A program made the position numbers and the translations under genes. Below are positions 33,850 to 44,681 of a stretch of 64,000 nucleotides of DNA, piece by piece (position 1 is the stretch's first letter; every line of letters starts with the position of its first letter). Origin of the DNA: Melitaea cinxia (Eukaryota > Arthropoda > Insecta > Lepidoptera > Nymphalidae); NCBI RefSeq assembly GCF_905220565.1, contig NC_059402.1, positions 2,047,501 through 2,111,500 on the forward strand. Reading direction: 5' to 3'. Under the pieces are notes generated by a model. It was not told the origin of the DNA and made no database searches. It saw only the letters and a list, made by a program, of their open reading frames with translations.

Positions 33850-33945
33850 TATTTATCTGAGTTGCAACGCCGCGTGAACTCCGCCGCACCTGACGCCGTT
33901 ACAGCGCTAATTCAGACGCGAGCTCCAACATCACACTGAAGGTGA
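33850..33945 (+). other. GC-rich patch ending in a splice-donor-like site
   Basis: ACGCCGCGTGAACTCCGCCG through to ACACTGAAGGTGAGTTC. AAG|GTGAGT is a near-ideal donor and the patch is far more GC-rich than its surroundings, so it could be a 5' exon. No start codon or confirmed frame was seen. Confidence 0.25.
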
Positions 33946-34194
33946 GTTCAACAAGAGCGTGCACATAAACTGTACCCGCAGTACCTTCGTGCAGGTGCTC
34001 CAAGTTTATCGTAGTTATTACCGCAACCGGGAAGTTAGTTAGCTTTTACGATTAAATATTTCCTTGTTATGAGGGCGAGTTTATTCATTTATAACGAAAC
34101 TATCTGTGTGAGTTATTTTCGCAGCGCCATGATGAATACATTTTTAATACAATAACTTTTTTATAAACTATTATTTATTTGAGAAAAAAATTTT

Positions 34195-34495
34195 GAAGTA
34201 AAAAGTCTTCACGAATGCTTGAGTTGGGGAGTAAGCTGGTGAATTCGTGACGAGAGCGTTACGAAAAGTGTGATCAGTCGAGACGAACGGAAGCTGAGAG
34301 AGAATATAAATTAACTGAAGATAGAAAGAGAGAGTTCATAATTATCATCATTACAGCCTATACAGTCCACTGCTGGACATAGGCCTCCACAAGTTTACGC
34401 CAAAAATAACGTGAACTTATGTGTTAGTTAGTAGTTAGAAAGAGAGAGTTACGTTTTGTATATTAATGTGAGGGCAACTAAAGAAGTTTTACTTC
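34195..34495. mobile_element. F foldback element, split by SINE-B
   Basis: It begins GAAGTAAAAAGTCTTC and ends AAAGAAGTTTTACTTC, inverted copies. The middle (GTGACGAGAGCGTTACGAAA, GCGAACGGAAG type) matches 37397 and 49362. A SINE-B fragment sits at 34337-34435. Confidence 0.65.
34337..34435 (-). mobile_element. SINE-B tail fragment
   Basis: A short 5'-truncated copy with tail variant CAGTGGACTGTATAGGCTG on the minus strand. A 15-bp duplication, TAGAAAGAGAGAGTT (34322-34336 and 34436-34450), shows it was inserted into the F element. Confidence 0.8.
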
Positions 34496-34499
34496 GTCG

Positions 34500-34900
34500 T
34501 GTGGTCTTAAGCACAGTCGATTTTTTAACATTCTTTCTTTACTTTTATGGCTGGCTAGCAAATCTTTTAAAACGAGTCCAATAACTTGATTAACCTGAAT
34601 GCAATAAATAATAAATGAGATTCTGAGACATCCCAAATTCGAGTCTCAAAGTTACTTATCAATAAAATAAATTATATGACTTATATGTAAAACTGACCCT
34701 GAATATTCCCGTTGATCATGGCGCTTGCTATAGAGTATATTTCATTACTAGTAATGAAATATCGAGAACTCAAAATAATCAATGACAAATATAGTAAGTA
34801 TCCTATTTTTATCTATGACCATAACAGTTAAAAAAATACAACATTTTATACATATTAACCAGCAAGAAATTATTGTTTTTTTTTTTATTGGTTGCTAGTA
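34500..34900. other. no gene seen
   Basis: AT-rich. TTTCATTACTAGTAATGAAA at 34740-34759 is a perfect 20-bp palindrome. Confidence 0.5.
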
Positions 34901-34901
34901 A

Positions 34902-35062
34902 AATGGCGGATTTACGCCGAGTTGCACGAAACAAAATTAAAATTTAAGTAGAGATTAAACTAATTTAATCACAAGAATTTCATACAATTCTTGCGATTAA
35001 ATTAGTTTAATCACTACTTAAATTTTAATTTCTTTTGGTGCAACTCGGCGATAGAGCCATGT
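34902..35062. repeat. long hairpin, about 65-bp arms
   Basis: 34915-34980 pairs with 34985-35050: CGCCGAGTTGCA, AATTAAAATTTAAGTAG, GATTAAACTAATTTAATC and CAAGAATT all recur inverted, with a loop of a few bases at TCATAC. Similarity extends weakly to the outer AAATGGC..GCCAT. It may be a MITE or foldback element; it would also make a long double-stranded RNA if transcribed. Confidence 0.85.
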
Positions 35063-35064
35063 AT

Positions 35065-36285
35065 TTTAATCACAACGCAATTTTTTTTAACATAATTAAT
35101 TTACCAATAACAGGGATATCAAAGCATAGTTACAATTTATGAACGATAGACCAGAGCACGTAGCCCTCGTCCCCAGTTCAGTCATCGTATATTCTTTAAC
35201 AGCATAATTTATCAGGCTTTACAGTGCATCGAGGTTGACATGACATTATGCAACGCAGTGCTACGTCGCTACACGCTCATGTTATAAATTACACTGGTAT
35301 AGCCGATATGGTCGAGTGGATTCTGTGAATCAATTCTAATGACTATTTATGCTTACTAGTAATTTTAGTATTTTTTATTTCAGATGGACATGTGTAATAA
35401 TTTCCGTGATATATTATACAAACAAAATATTATATTTGATGTAGACGAGGTATGGTTTCAGAGTAATTTTGGAAACGATTTGATGTTTGATATTGTCAGT
35501 TAACGTTCAATCAAAATTATCTTCATTTAAGTAGTAAACATTAAATAGAGAGACTTTTAAATCGTCATTTTACAAGACTTTTCAATAATATCTCGCAAAA
35601 TGTAAGTCCTTAATAATGTATATCAACTAGAACGGAGTTCTGAGCAACAGCTAGAATTACATAAAAAGCAGTATATTACACCGTCCGTTCAGTATAAATA
35701 AACGCGACATGCATTTATCAAGTACTTAATAGTAATTTATTTTCAATTGCACTTACGAGCTTGTTATGACCACGATTCGATCATTGATAGCGAGATACGC
35801 GCCGGTAATCCACATTGTACCATTAGACATTCATCAACGTAAATATCCGGTCTTCTCTTCTCCATCATACAAATTAATGAATATGGTTCACATATAGTCA
35901 GCTATTGACGACAAATTCAATACTAACTAAACGTTTTCATTGCTTTTAGTTATGCTGAAAAATAGGATGGACACTTTTATTAAGAAAAAACATACATACG
36001 TATATATGTCCTTTATTGGACTTAAAAATTGTTATTAATTGCTTTTACAGTGGAAATTGGTAGGGGCGACTTATCTCTAAAATATTTTTTTACAAGCCGA
36101 CCCATGTGTTTAACATGATTTACTATAAACCTGTGTTTGAAAGACCACTGCATTCACCGAACACACATAGATACGAATCATTGACTCAATATTTTATAAA
36201 CGACTACCCTCATTGTCCACGAGTTTTCCGCCTCAGCGTATATATAAATATATGTTATAAGAACGGTTTTGCGCTGTGTTCGATT
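35065..36285. other. no gene seen
   Basis: AT-rich throughout, nothing recognised. Confidence 0.4.
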
Positions 36286-36289
36286 TTCG

Positions 36290-36345
36290 AATATGGCAAA
36301 TGTTTGTATGAGTCATACAGATGTTTGTCATGGTCTGGACGTCGG
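36290..36345 (+). mobile_element. SINE-H body fragment
   Basis: TATGGCAAATGTTTGTATGA then CAGATGTTTGTCATGGTCTG matches the middle of the H/G families. Confidence 0.5.
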
Positions 36346-36387
36346 TTAGTGGGAAACGTTTAGTGTGACAAAGTTATTATTATTGAC

Positions 36388-36445
36388 ATAAGGGTATTAC
36401 TACGGTTTGACATTATAGTTGACATAAGGGTGTCACTACGGTTTA
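36388..36445. repeat. short direct repeat
   Basis: TTGACATAAGGGTATTACTA then CGGTTT recurs 32 bp later as TTGACATAAGGGTGTCACTA then CGGTTT. Confidence 0.8.
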
Positions 36446-36449
36446 TCAA

Positions 36450-37170
36450 TTTCATTTAATCGTATTTATGTCTGTATGGAAGGTAAAACAAGGAGAGTTA
36501 AAACAAAGAAAAAACAACAATAAGCTTCAACTAGACTAATATAATTAGTATAATAAATAATTGCAGGTAAAACTGCGATTACAATTTAGTACTAGATGAA
36601 AAAGAAAATAACGAGTTTCTTTACTTTTCATTTGCAAGACCTTTCTGTATTAATTGTAGCTGAAAAAACACTGGATTTCCTACAAAGGGAAATGGGACCA
36701 TCTTGATGTTTCTGGTTAGACGCGCGCTCGGACAAGAAGCGACGGATTTCTTACAAGATAAAAGTTATAAGCTTCTCTAAAAGAGTTTTCGGTATTAAGC
36801 CTTTATTATAACTGTCGATTCTTCTTGTTGTATTTAAATTATTATACAAATTTCAAGTTTATTTGTTGATTTACAATTAAAGTATTGCAGTCAGTGCTAC
36901 AGAGTGTAAGTTAGATTATTTATCAAAATGATATTGCTATAAAAATAGCTTACATCGAAAATAATGAACAAAAATAGCTTCCGATCTTTATCGTAAAAAA
37001 ATAAAAAATAAATTACGAGACAAATTCTGTTTGCGAAGTAAATACGTGTAGTATTTCGTAGTACTTAAACTCTCTACGTACGAAAACACGAGCTTTAGAT
37101 GTCAACACAGATGAAAACTCTAGCATTAACTACTTAAAACATTGTTCTGTAATATGTAACTTTATGTTCT
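36450..37170. other. no gene seen
   Basis: AT-rich, nothing recognised. Confidence 0.4.
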
Positions 37171-37171
37171 A

Positions 37172-37345
37172 CTAGCTCTCTAGCTGTGCCCGCGACTTTG
37201 TCCGCGTGGAATTTAACAAAAAAGTTATTGTTCAGTTTGCAGAGTTATAAAATAAATAAATTTGTAAAACAAAAGTAGCCTAAGTTACTCCTAACTACAT
37301 CAGCTATTTGCTAGTGAAAGTCGCGTCAAAATCGGTCCAGCCATA
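37172..37345 (+). repeat. L repeat (LINE-tail-like)
   Basis: TAGCTGTGCCCGCGACTTTG, CGTGGAATTTAACAAAAAAG and GTGAAAGTCGCGTCAAAATC occur in order, ending at GGTCCAGCCATACTACC. Confidence 0.65.
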
Positions 37346-37396
37346 CTACCTATAAAAAAGTCAGAAGCTATTACATACGAAAATTTCATCTTTATT

Positions 37397-37542
37397 GATG
37401 TAAAACTTCTTTACGCGCGCTTGATTTAGGGAGTAAGCTGGTGAATGCCTGACGAGAGTGTTACGAAAAGAGTGATCGGGAGAGGCGAACGGAAGTTGAG
37501 AGGGAGATATAAGTTGGATGGAGCTAAAGAAGTTTTACTTTA
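37397..37542. mobile_element. F foldback element
   Basis: It begins GATGTAAAACTTCTTTA and ends CTAAAGAAGTTTTACTTTA, inverted. The centre contains GGGAGTAAGCTGGTGAATGC and GGCGAACGGAAGTTGAGAG. Confidence 0.65.
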
Positions 37543-37825
37543 GTTTTGTGATCTAAAGCACAATCATTTTTTATATCATTATTTTCTAACAAAAAAAATA
37601 TCAAAATATGTTTTCACCAGTAACGAATACTTTACGAACTCAATCACTATAATAATATTTCACATTTCTCTCATTAATTTTATGAGTTCAGAAAAATTCT
37701 CTCAAATCTATTTCATTCGGTCGAGATAAGGGTCGTGTAAAACATCTTTTGAAATACGTCTATATTCGACCGTTTTACGAAAATAAATTTTAGGTTCAAA
37801 TTAATAGGAATTTAAAGCAAAATTT

Positions 37826-38049
37826 CATCATTACAGCCTATACAGTCCACTGCTGGACATAGGCCTCCACAAGTTTACGCCAAAAATAACGTTAACTCAT
37901 GTGTTTTGCCCATAGTCACCACGCTGGGCAGGCGGGTTGGTGACCGCAGTACTGGCTTTGTCGCACCGAAGACGCTGCTGCCCGTCTTCGGCCTGTGTAT
38001 TTCAAAGCCAGCAGTTGGATGGTTATCCCGCCATCGGTCGGCTAGTAGG
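37826..38049 (-). mobile_element. SINE-B copy, 5'-truncated, young variant
   Basis: The minus strand ends CAGTGGACTGTATAGGCTG, the same tail variant as the copies at 34337 and 50055. A 23-bp perfect duplication (37803-37825 and 38050-38072) flanks it, so it is recent. Confidence 0.85.
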
Positions 38050-38169
38050 AATAGGAATTTAAAGCAAAATTTACGAGGAATGAAATACTTTGTGAGTTTA
38101 TGCGGCGTTTTTACATACATAGAAATAGTTATTATTTTTCTTACCATTAGGTAGGAAACAATGTTTGTA

Positions 38170-38295
38170 TGATGTTTAGCTGTTATCTTACTTTGGAAAT
38201 AGCATTACTTTGCTGAGATCTTCTGTAAGATTGAGCTACTTAACAAAATGGGCTTAGATATTTTCCTGTTGAGCCCTAGCTAGGTACAATGCTGC
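38170..38295 (-). repeat. C repeat fragment, decayed
   Basis: TTGCTGAGATCTTCTGTAAG, TTGAGCTACTTAACAAAATG and CCTGTTGAGCCCTAGC lie in C order. Heavily mutated. Confidence 0.45.
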
Positions 38296-38299
38296 ATAT

Positions 38300-39810
38300 G
38301 CACGTGAATGCTACAGATTTCCATTCTGACTTCTACTAGACTATAGTACGACCCTCATCGAGCAAACTGTATACGAATTTATTTTAATTGTCATTTAAAC
38401 TCAATAAAAAAAAAACTTGTAAAAATACGCTGTTTCCAGTAGCCCGACAAATGTGAAACGATTCAATTTAATTGCTTACGGCGCGGGAAGCATCAAGACG
38501 ACAATTATAATATAAGAATGTCCAATGACCGAACGGTATATCACATTTTGTAATAACGACATTTTCATTCACAAAATTCATTTCACAAAAGCACTATAAG
38601 CTTTTTTAGTAATTGAAGTTTACTAATAAGAAAGATTTTATATACCTTTTAACAAAAAATTGACGATAAAATGGATGTTAAGTAAATTGAACGAAAGCTT
38701 TTCTACCCTAATACCGCTATTCACCGACATCCCTCATTCAATACTTTTGAAAAGATTTATATAAATGAGGAGTATATGTTTATACCTGAAGCTAATTAAA
38801 TGCAATGGTCTTTGAAAATCCATTAATGGAATGGTTTCAAAAAGCTCCCGGTTTGTTTGCTCGGGACTGAACAAATATAGGGTTACCCACTTCCAATTTT
38901 CTAACAGGACATAACTTGGAACATTTAAAAGTGTAGTTTTTGATTTACAATTATAAAGTCTGCGAAATCTTTTAAGCCACGGTAATTTACTATAAATAAT
39001 CTTTAGTTTCGTCTTTACTTGGAGCTGATATTAAAATAAATATTTGATTCTGATATTTGTGTTTATCATCGTGAGTCGTATCTTCAAAAAATACGTAATG
39101 ATTGTCCCTTGGTAGTAAAACTAATCGCTGGCTTGAAGTAAAATGTAATAGCAGAGTGTTCCACTTCAAGTTGGGTATAAAATATGCAGAAAATCAAAAG
39201 CAAGCAAAAGCACTGGTCCTATATATAGATCTTTGCTAGCAGTTGGGCGTTTAAAGGCTGTTTTAGTTTAGTTCAGTTCACTGAAACTTTACTGTCCTGT
39301 GAAATCAGAAGATTTGGCCACCTTAAAATAATAGTGAACAGGCACTCAGGTAACAAAAGATAGTCTCATGTTATCACACGACTGAATCGAATACGTTTAA
39401 TTGAAGTTCGCTAGCAAACGAAAGAATTTTTATTTAAAAAAATCGTTTTCGCCTTAATCGACAAATACAAATCGTCTATAATACGGTCAAATTTATGTAT
39501 TAAACTTTTTTTAGGCAAATGTACTCCAACCTAGACACTTCCAGACATTTTAGCTTTTCGTCATCTGAAACTATTTCAAGGACAAGCATATTATGTAACA
39601 AAACTTACTAAGTATATTGGCTTATTTCAACTGCCTCGCGATTTATTTGCAGATCTTTTAAGATAATGCGCAACGCAAATTACCCGCATTATTCCAGATT
39701 TTAAGATAAAACGCAATTAATATGTTATCCTCGTCTAAAAGTTCACTTTACTTAAGTATTCTTCTCGAAGCACTTTCTAATGGTAATTTACCAAATCTTT
39801 TTACGTTTTA
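38300..39810. other. no gene seen
   Basis: AT-rich, nothing recognised. Confidence 0.4.
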
Positions 39811-39812
39811 GT

Positions 39813-39870
39813 CGCTGTCGCGGGTTCGATCCCTGCACATGACAAACATTTTCTGGGTCTCCTTTCTGGG
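39813..39870 (+). mobile_element. SINE-H head fragment
   Basis: GTCGCGGGTTCGATCCCTGC then ACATGACAAACATTTTCTGG is a B box plus the start of the H body. Confidence 0.5.
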
Positions 39871-40039
39871 TTATTGTATTCGCATGTATAATAAAATCCC
39901 ACAAACCATTTTGGAATTGTCTCAACATAAATTTAAAGTTTTTATAAAATTATAGAATTGTGTTTGCTGGCGAAAGAAAAACCGACTTCAATTACCCGAC
40001 TAGAAAAAAGGTCAGGCTCAACCAGATCATGTATCTGGA

Positions 40040-40335
40040 CCGGATCAGGATAGAATGTGGCATGCCAGATCCGGTAGGCTCTATCAGGACCAGGTCTGGT
40101 CCAGACAAGGATAGCCTGATGTAAAATATAATCAAGTATGGTAAGGCATACTGGATCAGGACGCGGTCCGGTCCAGATCAGGATAGCCTGATGTACAATA
40201 TAATCAAGTATGGTAAGCATACTGGATCAGGACCCGGTCCGGTCCAGATCAGGATAGCCTGATGTAAAATATAATCAAGTATGGTAAGCATACTGGATCA
40301 GGACCCGGTCCGGTCCAGATCAGGGTAGCCTGAAA
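40040..40335. repeat. 71/72-bp minisatellite, about four units
   Basis: ATAGCCTGATGTAAAATATA with ATCAAGTATGGTAAG recurs with starts at 40111, 40183 and 40254, and a last partial unit at 40325. Each unit holds GGATCAGGACCCGGTCCGG. Confidence 0.9.
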
Positions 40336-40700
40336 GAAATTACACGAACTGAGCCTGAATCGCGCTATTAATGTTTTTAAGCGCACTTAGTATATATACA
40401 GTTATCAGGACAGTCTAGCAGGGAGTCCATTTCTACACAGTGGAGCATTAATTATTAGAAGTTAATAAATACAATTTAATTAATAATAATAATTAATTAA
40501 TAACGAAAAAATGTATAAAAATAATTAATATTTAAAGTAAAAACATAAATAAATAATACATTGGAAAAAATAAACGAAAATAAATATCATAATAATTATG
40601 TTAAGTAACATATTTATAATATCAAATCGCTTTTTTTTTGTTAAACAATTTTTTCAAGAATATACATTCGTGTTTCTTAAAAGGACCGAACTGAACCGGC

Positions 40701-40765
40701 TGATCAGGATGAGATGAGATTTCCTGATCTGGACCCGATCAGGAAATCTCATCTCACCCTGATCA
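40701..40765. repeat. 29-bp-arm hairpin
   Basis: 40701-40729 and 40737-40765 are inverted: TGATCAGG, GAGATGAGATTT and CCTGATC pair, with a 7-nt loop TGGACCC. Confidence 0.85.
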
Positions 40766-41377
40766 GTTCCAGACCAATCATTTTTTTTTTATTTAGGAAA
40801 CAAACAGTACAATAATACAAAGCAAAAAAAATTTATAAAACTGATACATAAACCAATAAAGTTTCAACTAGTAAACAATTCATTAATAAGCTAAAAAGCA
40901 TCTGCGTTACATGCCTTATCTAGTCCTGATCAGGCATGCCAGGTCCGGTCCTTACAAGGAAGACAAAAATATGTCTACTCGGGTATATCGACAAAGTAAT
41001 ACAAGGAATGTAGACAAAAAAAATTGTCAAGTCATACGTATTATCAAAGATTACTCCAAAAGTTGTAATCAAATCTCGATGAAATTTAAATGTGACCACA
41101 TGATAAACATCGGCTTTCGATTAAATTAAAAACCGTCAAAATCGGTACACCCAGTAAAATGTAATGCGGATTTTCGAGTTTCCCTCGATTTCTCTGGGAT
41201 CCTATCATCGGATCCTAGTTTCCTTATCATGGTACCAAACTAGGGATATCTTCTTTCCAACAAAAAAAGAATTATCAAAATCGGTTCATAAACGACGGAA
41301 TTATCCCCGAACATACATAAAAAAATATATATACATTATATCGAATTGAGTAACCTCCTCCTTTTTTTGAAGTCGGT

Positions 41378-41995
41378 TAAAAATAATTGTGTTTGCTCGC
41401 AAACGAAAAAAAAACCGACTTCAATTACATCGACGAGTAATACAACGTAGATCGACGAAAAAATAGTCAAGCAACTACGCGTTATCAAAGATTACTCAAA
41501 AAGTAGTTATCAGATCTCGATATAATTTATATGTGACCACATGATAAACATCAGCTTTCGATTAAATTAAAAATTATCAAAATCGGTACACCCAGTAAAA
41601 AGTTATTGCGGATTTTCGAGAGTTTACCTCGATTTCTCTGGGATCCCATCAACAGATCCTGGTTTCCTTATCACGGTACCAAACTAGGGATATCCCCTTT
41701 CCAACAAAAAAAGAATTATCAAAATTGGTACATCCAGTAGAAAGTTATGCGGTATAATACAACGTAGGTCGACGAAAAAAGCGTTAAGTAAAAACGCATT
41801 ATTAGATATAACTCGAAAAGTAGTTGTTAGATCTCAAATAAATTTAAATGGGACCAATTGGCACACACCACCTTTCGATTAAAACAAAATTTGTCGAAAT
41901 CGGTCTACCCGGTCAAAAGTTCTGATGTAACATACATAAAAAAAAAAAAAACAGTCGAATTGAGAACCTCCTCCTTTTTTGGAAGTCGGTTAAAA
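41378..41995 (+). mobile_element. HEL repeat, complete copy
   Basis: The best example of the family. It has AATTGTG, the hairpin GTTTGCTCGCAAAC (41391-41404), an A-rich spacer, CCGACTTCAATTACATCGAC, two diverged internal modules (CGTTATCAAAGATTACTC and GCATTATTAGATATAACTCG types), an A run, then TCGAATTGAGAACCTCCTCC and TTGGAAGTCGGTTAAAAA. It follows the previous copy head to tail without a gap. Confidence 0.8.
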
Positions 41996-42305
41996 ATAGA
42001 TAAAGCTTATTATTCGGTGCAGGATTATATAGTTGATAAAGATGTGTGGACTCAGTGACGCTGTATTTTATGCAGCATGTTACTAATTTTGTACTAAAAT
42101 ACAGTTTATACATTATTTTTCAGAAAGGTAACTGCGAAGTTTCTTGCCGATTCTTCTCTGCAGAATCTACATTCCGAATCGGCGGTAGCTTTACTTTTAC
42201 AAAAATAATAATTTAATTTTAAAGTTTTAATTTTTAAAATGACAATTCGAAAGTGCTCATGGGGCCTCTTTGAATAAAGCTGTTTTTGATTTTGATTTTG
42301 ATTTG
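41996..42305 (+). repeat. P repeat (LINE 3'-end-like)
   Basis: It contains TTGCCGATTCTTCTCTGCAG, GAATCGGCGGTAGC and GGGGCCTCTTTGAATAAAGC and ends in (GATTTT)n, a microsatellite tail typical of LINE 3' ends. The same order, inverted, is at 52985-53265. Confidence 0.65.
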
Positions 42306-42432
42306 TATTGGCTATATAGATGTTTGTCGTGGTGGTGGCGTTTACGCTCGTGTATTGTTTGTGTTTCTTTTCGGACCCCTGACACAGGAGAAAATTCTAC
42401 TGGGGCCCACTGAGTGTGAAGGGTTTATTTAT
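42306..42432 (+). mobile_element. SINE-H body and tail fragment
   Basis: GTATTGGCTATATAGATGTT, TCGGACCCCTGACACAGGAG and CTGAGTGTGAAGGGTTTATT follow the H family after the head. Confidence 0.6.
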
Positions 42433-42459
42433 TTAGTTTAGTAAGTGCAGCTACTATTT

Positions 42460-42541
42460 GACACACATGAGTTCACGCCATTTTTAGCGCGAACTTGTGG
42501 AGGCCTATGTCCAGCAGTGGACTGCAATAGGCTGAAATGAT

Positions 42542-42585
<44 letters not shown>
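42460..42585 (+). mobile_element. SINE-B tail with (ATG)n microsatellite
   Basis: CACACATGAGTTCACGCC, GAGGCCTATGTCCAGCAGTG and GACTGCAATAGGCTG, followed by about 14 GAT/ATG triplets (42541-42585), the family's expandable end. Confidence 0.75.
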
Positions 42586-42587
<2 letters not shown>

Positions 42588-42609
42588 GCTTACTGTTTGA
42601 GTACACTTA

Positions 42610-42775
42610 GAACCTGTTTTACCAGTTGTGGATAGCGCTATTTACGCTGCAATAATTAATTTACCTCTGACTTAGCTTACTAGAGACAGAACACATGAAA
42701 TCCATAAAAATTTTGAAAGAAAAATTTTGTGGATAAACAAAATAATAGAATAGACCGGTTAGTTATTGATAGCAG
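42610..42775. mobile_element. MITE fragment related to the 54925 element
   Basis: ACCTGTTTTACCAGTTGTGG then ATAGCGCTATTT matches one end of the 54925-55186 element, and GAATAGACCGGTTAG matches its interior inverted. Confidence 0.45.
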
Positions 42776-42779
42776 CCGT

Positions 42780-43560
42780 GAAATATCATATTAAATATAG
42801 CATAAAATATATATATATATATTTAATTTTATAAATTTATATTCAAGAAACAAGCAGTACAATAACAAAAAAAATAATAACAAATACAAAATATAACAAA
42901 CTGATCTATTTCCTACTAATAACTAAAACAAATAAATAGTTGTAAATAAGTACAAAAATTAAATAAGAATAATTAAAACCAAAGCTTTAAATGATTAAAC
43001 TTAATTTTTCAGTTCAAAATGTAATAAAATAGACTAAAGTAACAACCACTCAAACACTAGAAACACTTAACAGCCAAATATGTCGACCATCTTGACAATA
43101 ATCCGAACTAAACCCAAGACAACGTGACTCAGATAACGTATATTTAGAATTACCCAGTCTAGCTGTGCTTTGAAATCCCAATTGCGAATATGCTTTCATA
43201 TATCATGTACGAATGTTCCATATTCGATGTGAGTTGTGATATGCAGTTTGTTCTACCATCTTAAAAATTATTTTTGAGAAATTCGCAATACGGTTTTGTG
43301 CATTTTATAAGAAGCGTACGTTTTTCTTTTCAAAATCTTTATAGAATAAAAATATATTTGACGTCATATTCAGTTAGTTTAAGTTATTTTATATTATGAC
43401 CTAGATGACTGTCGTTAAGCATTTGAGCGTTCATTACGGTAAAAATTTTAGACCGACCGTTTGATTGTTAAGAGCTGTTTACTCAAAATACTACATAATT
43501 GAAACTAAGACACTACAGTAATTGCCAAATGTAATATAGAAACGATTATTTACATTAATA
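42780..43560. other. no gene seen
   Basis: AT-rich with a TA run at about 42810-42822. Nothing recognised. Confidence 0.4.
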
Positions 43561-43576
43561 TAGATCGAGTAAACAT

Positions 43577-43920
43577 CGCTTCAGCCTGTAATATCCCAGT
43601 ACAGGGCATAGGCCTTTTTCCCCATGTAGGAGAAGGATCAGAGCTTAATCCACCACGCTGCTCCAATGTGGGTTGCCGGATATATTCCCTACTATGAGTA
43701 ACGATCGCTATCAGGTGTACATGATAACAACCGGGACCGACGGCTTAACGTGCTCTCCGAGGCACGGTGGGGAGACCCACAAGGACTGCACAAACACCCA
43801 GACCACGGCAAACACCTGTATGGCCAATACAAATGTTTGTCATGTGCGGGGATCGAACCCGCAACCGCCAACGCAACTGATACAATCTATGGCTGTAACC
43901 GTTGCGCCAACGCGGTGTCA
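43577..43920 (-). mobile_element. SINE-G copy, full length
   Basis: On the minus strand it runs from a tRNA-like head (GCGTTGGCGCAACGGTTAC, GCGGGTTCGATCCCCG) to the RTE-like tail GCCTATGCCCTGTACTGGG. The 10-bp duplication GAGTAAACAT at 43567-43576 and 43921-43930 flanks it. A 134-codon open frame on the plus strand is a by-product. Confidence 0.85.
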
Positions 43921-43944
43921 GAGTAAACATAATATAATAAAATT

Positions 43945-44232
43945 GTACTTGCTCGCAAACGAACAAAAAAACCGACTTAAATTCAATCTACAAGTAATAC
44001 AACGTAGGCAGACGGAAAAATTGTCAAGTAAATACGCGTTATTAAAGATAACTCAAGCGCTCGTCAGATATCGATGAAATTTAAATGGAACGACAAGACA
44101 AGCACCACCTTTCGATTAAAAAAAGAATCTTCGAAATCGGTCCACTCGGTGAAAAGTTATGAGGTAACAGACATTTTGAAAAAATATATACAGTTAAATT
44201 GATAGCCTACTTCTTTTTTTATGTCGAGTAGA
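43945..44232 (+). mobile_element. HEL repeat, short copy
   Basis: TTGCTCGCAAACGAAC, ACCGACTTAAATTC, one internal module and AATTGATAGCCTACTTC. It carries only one module, and the outer end is mutated. Confidence 0.6.
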
Positions 44233-44299
44233 AACGCGAGATAAGATTACTTTGACAGTTGCTTTCGAATCGATGGACGTTTTAACGAAGAGTAAAAAT

Positions 44300-44430
44300 A
44301 AATAAATGTTTAAAATAAGAACAGCCCAAGTCACTCCTTATTACATCAGCTATCTGCCAGTGAAAGTCCCGTCAAAATTAGTCCAGCCATTTCAGAGATT
44401 ATCCGGAATAAAAAGACAGACAGATAGGGG
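44300..44430 (+). repeat. L repeat distal part
   Basis: CACTCCTTATTACATCAGCT, GTGAAAGTCCCGTCAAAATT and CAGCCATTTCAGAGATTATC match the second half of the 33230 copy. Confidence 0.55.
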
Positions 44431-44554
44431 CGATTGGGGATTATTTCCAATGCGAAGAGAACATAACCATTTATACACAATCAAAAACAAAATTCTATTG
44501 ATTTAAATAGTCTTCATAATTAATTACGAAGACTATTATGATTATTATATTTAA

Positions 44555-44648
44555 CTGAGGTAGGGCCCAGCAGGAATTTCCTGCTCAAAATATGGAGCAG
44601 CCCGACTTGGGTAGTATAACTCGACCTTACAGAAGATCACGTATTAAA
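44555..44648 (+). repeat. C repeat 5' part
   Basis: AACTGAGGTAGGGCCCAGCA, GGAGCAGCCCGACTTGGG and GACCTTACAGAAGATCACG, then the family sequence is lost. Confidence 0.6.
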
Positions 44649-44681
44649 AAATATGTTACAACATATTAAAAGAATATCGCA

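Larger units (their letters stand above)
39995..40983. mobile_element. 989-bp inverted-repeat element with TA duplication
   Basis: Termini CCCGACTAGA and TCTACTCGGG are inverted with one mismatch. TA lies on each side (39993-39994 and 40984-40985), and removing the element restores the HEL reading CAATTA then TATCGAC. It carries no open frame. The interior is rich in GATCAGG and CCGGTCC words, has a 71-bp tandem array and a long hairpin. TA duplication suggests the Tc1/mariner group or a similar class, but the ends do not identify it. Confidence 0.75.
39955..41377 (+). mobile_element. HEL repeat, split by an inverted-repeat element
   Basis: It starts AATTGTGTTTGCTGGCGAAAG then CCGACTTCAATTA, resumes at TATATCGACAAAGTAATAC (40984) and ends TTTGAAGTCGGTTAAAAA. 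The later part has an internal deletion around 41280-41310. It abuts the next HEL copy directly. Confidence 0.7.

Noticed and set aside
43673..44077. 134-residue plus-strand frame
   Set aside because: It reads the antisense of a SINE-G copy flanked by its own target duplication, and continues into HEL.
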